DNA of 46,936 bases from Aerococcus sp. UBA6277 (GTDB lineage Bacteria; Bacillota; Bacilli; Lactobacillales; Aerococcaceae): NCBI RefSeq assembly GCF_002440555.1, contig NZ_DJUR01000021.1:1-46936 (forward strand). Direction: 5' to 3'. The notes beneath the pieces were generated by a model. The model saw only the letters and a list, made by a program, of their open reading frames with translations, was not told where the DNA came from and searched no databases. Position 1 is the first letter of the stretch. Every line of letters begins with the position of its first letter. The position numbers were made by a program, and so were the translations under genes. Below are positions 44,071 to 46,936 of this stretch, one piece after another.

Positions 44071-45312
44071 CTATTTAATTTTAGCTATTGGTTTCCCTGC
44101 TTCGAGCAAGGCTTTATTCCGTAAAAAGCCAAATGATAGAATGACCAAGGCAAATCCTGCGAATAACAGGATATAGGAAATAGGCATAAAGTCGGCTAAT
44201 GGGCCAAACAAGGCCATTCCTAAAGGCATCATGGCGGTGTTAATCATAGACATAACGCCAAACACCCGACCTAGATAGGCTTCTTCCACGTGGTCTTGGA
44301 TCAATACCATAGACGGTGTATTGAATAAAGGGACAGCAATCCCTGTAATGACCATCAGGACGACATACAACCAGAAGTTGCTGGTCGACCCTAATCCCAA
44401 GGTACAGGCTGCCAAGATAAAGGAACCCAAGGCCATGGTCTTGATTCGGTTGGGAAATCCTTGCCACCAAGAAATCAAGCCACCACCTAAGACGAACCCG
44501 ACTGAGAAGGCAATTTCAATAGCTGACAACCGCCACACTTCGTCTCCATACGTCCTTGTCACAACTAAGGTCGGTAACATTGAGGCTGGCGCGATCAGTA
44601 ACATGAAAATTCCGAAGAAAATGAATAGGTTTCTTAGGAAGTCATGGTTTTTGACGTAACGGACACCCAACATAAAATCGACAGCATAGGACGCAGACTG
44701 GTTGCTATTTGCCTTATCATGGGTCCGAACTTTCAAGAAGAGCATGGTAACAATCGCTAATCCTGCTGTAACCACATCGACTAGGAAGATATAAGCCAGT
44801 GGCCAAGCTGCTAGTAAACCCGCTGATATCAAGGGCGATCCGAAGTTTAGGATTCCTTGAATTGAGGAGTTGAGGCCGTTGATCCGAGTTAATTCTGATT
44901 TAGGGACGATTTGGGGCAAAATGGCACCCACTGCCGGTGTTTGAACGGCTGCCCCAAAGGCACGAATGGCCGCCACAATCAGTAACATCCAAATCTCTTG
45001 GTAACCCTGCATATACAACAGGGCTAAAATCAGGGTAGCTACTGCAATCCCACCATCAGCCCACATGATTAATCGCTTACGGTTAAACCGGTCAGCCCAG
45101 ACCCCTGTTACTGGCGACAGTAAAAAGGTTGGTAGAAATGCGCAGATGATATACAAGGTCATCATGACACCAGACCCTGTTTCAATCGTAATATGCCACA
45201 TAATGGCATACTGGACGATGGATGAGCCGAATAGGGAAATTCCCTGACTGGTTAGGAATAATGCGACATCCCTTACCCAGTTGCTATTTGTTTGTTCATT
45301 GATTTCATTCAT
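44071..45312 (-). CDS. MFS efflux transporter (Mef/MFS_3-like)
   Basis: A 413-residue, 12-helix permease. The N-terminal motif ALFLTSQGISLFGSSIVQYA and the loop motif TGVWADRFNRKRLIMWADG match the MFS_3 group, which includes macrolide efflux protein Mef. It lacks the ABC-F partner (Msr) found with true mef operons, so a resistance role is not implied; it may export an endogenous or unknown compound. The frame opens at 45327, but the ATG at 45312 follows GGGGGAG at six bases. It is a single-gene unit. Confidence 0.85.
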   Translation of the reverse strand: MNEINEQTNSNWVRDVALFLTSQGISLFGSSIVQYAIMWHITIETGSGVMMTLYIICAFLPTFLLSPVTGVWADRFNRKRLIMWADGGIAVATLILALLYMQGYQEIWMLLIVAAIRAFGAAVQTPAVGAILPQIVPKSELTRINGLNSSIQGILNFGSPLISAGLLAAWPLAYIFLVDVVTAGLAIVTMLFLKVRTHDKANSNQSASYAVDFMLGVRYVKNHDFLRNLFIFFGIFMLLIAPASMLPTLVVTRTYGDEVWRLSAIEIAFSVGFVLGGGLISWWQGFPNRIKTMALGSFILAACTLGLGSTSNFWLYVVLMVITGIAVPLFNTPSMVLIQDHVEEAYLGRVFGVMSMINTAMMPLGMALFGPLADFMPISYILLFAGFALVILSFGFLRNKALLEAGKPIAKIK

Positions 45313-45458
45313 GGAAATCTCCCCCATATTTCAATCTTTCTTCATCTTCCATCTTACTCGACCAAGCTTCCCCTGTCGATATTTAAGCCGTTCAAAAAGG
45401 CATACACAAGTAATTTATAGGCAAAAGCTAATGACATCGAAACCCACTTTGACAAAAC

Positions 45459-45484
45459 AAAAAAATCGAGACCCGCGGCCCCGA
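45459..45484 (-). terminator. terminator of the aminotransferase gene
   Basis: TCGGGGCC/GGTCTCGA, an 8-bp stem with two wobbles and a three-base loop, is followed by seven T's, about 40 bases after the stop. Confidence 0.75.
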
Positions 45485-45522
45485 CTTTATTTATTCTATT
45501 TATTTTTCTTCTATTTATTTTT

Positions 45523-46674
45523 CTATAATGCTTCCATAAAGGCCGCCATCCGGTCCATGGCTACGGCGATATCCTCGTAGGCTGCAGCATAAGAGAAACG
45601 GAAGTAACCTTGGCCGCCTGGCCCAAAGGCTGAGCCAGGAATGACACCGACTTTCGCATTTTCCGCTAAATCTAGGGCAAAGGCTTGGTCATCGTCACCG
45701 TATTTGGCTGGAATGCGGGGGAATACATAAAATGCGCCAGCCGGATGCGGGATATCAAATCCCATAGCAGTCATCCGGTCCACAATCATCTTCCGGCGGT
45801 GGTTGTATTCATCCTTCATGTCGTCAATAGCTTGATCGCCGTCGTTATAAGCAGCTACCCCAGCCCACTGGTCAAGTGTTGATACACAGGTTACCATAGT
45901 TTGGAAAATTTTGAACAACTCTTCGTAGAGGTCAGCTGGAATATGTAAGAAACCTAGTCTAAAGCCGGTCATGGCATAAGATTTAGACGCACCTGCCAGT
46001 AAAATAGTCCGGTTCGGCAATTCTTCTACCATTGAATAGTGGTCGCCGTCATAAACCAAGTCCCCGTAAATTTCATCCGATAAGATATAGACATCTGGAT
46101 ATTTCCGTAAGACTTCCGCCAAAGCTTGTACTTGAGCTTTAGTATAAGTGGTCCCAGTTGGATTATTCGGATAATTCAGCATCAACAACTTCACTTCAGG
46201 ATGGGCTTGCAACTGGCGGTCCAAAGCTTCAGGCGTTAAGACAAAGTCATCCGCAGACGTATCCACAAAAATTGACTCCCCACCGGATAAAATGGAGGAA
46301 TAGCTATATAGTGGGAAATACGGCGAAGGAATCAAGACCTTGTCGCCAGGATTCAAAAGGGCCATCATAGTAATCATAAACCCTTGACTAGCCCCAACTG
46401 TCACCATAATTTGTTGCCAGTTTAACTTCAGCTGATGACGACGATGATAGAAATTAGCAATCGCTTGTCGCAATTCTTGTAAGCCATCCGAAGCCGCATA
46501 ATGGGTGAAATTGTTATCCAAAGCCTCTTTCATCGCATCCTTAATAAACTCAGGCACATCAAAGTTCGGCTCCCCAATCGTAAAATTCAATAAGCCTGGA
46601 ATCGTTGACACCTGCGCATCAAAAGCCCGAATCTCAGACGGCGTAATCTGCTTTAATCGCTCATTAATCGTCAT
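45523..46674 (-). CDS. class I/II PLP-dependent aminotransferase (PatA-like)
   Basis: A 383-residue aminotransferase. Fold-type I signs: FTIGEPNFDVP near residue 30, NYPNNPTGTTY near 160, ILSDEIYGDLVYDG, and the PLP lysine in AGASKSYAMTGFRLGF (about 225-240). It resembles N-acetyl-LL-diaminopimelate aminotransferase/aromatic aminotransferases of Firmicutes. No lysine-pathway genes lie nearby, so the amino-acid substrate stays open. A GTG three codons earlier (46683) is too close to AGAGGA; the ATG at 46674 is ten bases away and is preferred. An extended -10 (TGCTACAAT) lies at 46728-46736. Confidence 0.88.
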   Translation of the reverse strand: MTINERLKQITPSEIRAFDAQVSTIPGLLNFTIGEPNFDVPEFIKDAMKEALDNNFTHYAASDGLQELRQAIANFYHRRHQLKLNWQQIMVTVGASQGFMITMMALLNPGDKVLIPSPYFPLYSYSSILSGGESIFVDTSADDFVLTPEALDRQLQAHPEVKLLMLNYPNNPTGTTYTKAQVQALAEVLRKYPDVYILSDEIYGDLVYDGDHYSMVEELPNRTILLAGASKSYAMTGFRLGFLHIPADLYEELFKIFQTMVTCVSTLDQWAGVAAYNDGDQAIDDMKDEYNHRRKMIVDRMTAMGFDIPHPAGAFYVFPRIPAKYGDDDQAFALDLAENAKVGVIPGSAFGPGGQGYFRFSYAAAYEDIAVAMDRMAAFMEAL

Positions 46675-46727
46675 ACCACACAAATCCTCTCATTAATCGG
46701 TCAGTCCCCCAACCGCGTATTTTCTAT

Positions 46728-46736
46728 ATTGTAGCA
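46728..46736 (-). promoter_or_regulatory. extended -10 promoter of the aminotransferase gene
   Basis: On the minus strand TGCTACAAT is an extended -10, about 55 bases before the start. No clear -35. Confidence 0.4.
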
Positions 46737-46820
46737 CTTATCCCCAAAAATCGTGATGTCTTTTCCAAACATTTTGGCAAAAGGACAGGCAATACCAAGC
46801 TAATCTCCAAGACAAACCAA

Positions 46821-46936
46821 TCAAGTCCCTAAATCTAGGATGCCATCAAGTGATGCCTCAATGTCGCTATGTAAGTGATGGGTAATCATAATTACTGTCA
46901 AACTTGGATCATCGACCAAGTCCTTTTCGATTTTTA
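46821..46936 (-). CDS. 3' end of an ABC transporter ATPase gene (partial)
   Basis: About 38 residues at the C-terminal end of an ATP-binding protein, running off the right edge. The text IEKDLVDDPSLTVIMITHHL contains the H-loop histidine and the preceding beta strand of ABC ATPases, ending EASLDGILDLGT. The stop is TGA at 46821-46823. The rest of the gene lies outside the window; its transport role cannot be inferred. Confidence 0.7.
   Translation of the reverse strand, partial: KIEKDLVDDPSLTVIMITHHLHSDIEASLDGILDLGT

Noticed and set aside
44071..45312. Macrolide resistance gene mef
   Set aside because: Only family-level similarity is visible and no msr partner or mobile element is present; calling resistance would overreach.

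Overview
The window is about 47 kb of chromosomal DNA from a low-GC Gram-positive bacterium, very probably a member of the Lactobacillales. Supporting signs are an acidic RNA polymerase delta subunit (RpoE), an OpuC-type osmolyte importer, CshA, zinc-free type B ribosomal protein L31, LipL, strong AGGAGG-type ribosome binding sites, TTG/GTG starts and many intrinsic terminators. The overall set suggests a relative of Aerococcus; that placement is inference. I see no tRNA, rRNA, CRISPR array, prophage or insertion sequence.

Layout. 0.3-5.8 kb: TrmR-like methyltransferase, CNNM/CBS membrane protein, the remnant of a probable glycoside hydrolase, a CBS-ACT (CbpA-like) protein, a metallo-hydrolase, queT behind a preQ1 riboswitch, and a UPF0316 membrane protein. 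5.8-9.3 kb: opuCA-CB-CC-CD. 9.6-15.5 kb: acpS, cshA, murF, ddl and an unknown protein. 15.6-19.9 kb: SUKH protein, orphan sortase, a noncoding block rich in DnaA boxes, cysK-cysE and a GNAT enzyme. 20-25.2 kb: a five-gene PotABCD-like ABC importer/amidohydrolase operon preceded by PurR-box matches. 25.5-30.5 kb: ridA, rpmE2, rho, murA, fba. 30.8-34 kb: a four-gene flavin operon (DUF454, ApbE, FMN reductase, FMN reductase-PAS fusion). 34.2-40.4 kb: MFS transporter, pyrE, pyrF, pyrG, rpoE, DUF1934. The rpoE-pyrG ... fba-murA-rho-rpmE order keeps the Bacillus arrangement with insertions. 40.5-46.9 kb: lipL, HD phosphohydrolase, aldo/keto reductase, Mef-like MFS pump, aminotransferase, and the 3' end of an ABC ATPase.

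The most notable content is regulatory RNA. Three genes or operons (cshA, pyrFE, pyrG) each have a good sigma-A promoter, then a leader that contains an intrinsic terminator before the coding region. In the cshA and pyrFE leaders an upstream segment can pair with the terminator's 3' arm. The pyrG leader starts at GGGC and has a pyrimidine tract in the terminator, as in the CTP-sensing attenuator of Bacillus pyrG. The pyrFE leader lacks the PyrR-binding consensus and may be an undescribed sensor. A dispersed noncoding repeat of about 115 bp lies a few bases after the stop codons of cshA and cysE.

Genes that appear to work together: cysE/cysK (cysteine synthesis); ddl/murF/murA (peptidoglycan precursors); pyrF/pyrE/pyrG (UMP to CTP); the OpuC genes (compatible-solute uptake); the ABC importer plus amidohydrolase (probably uptake and deamination of a purine-like compound, inferred from PurR boxes); and the ApbE/FMN-reductase cluster (flavin redox chemistry).
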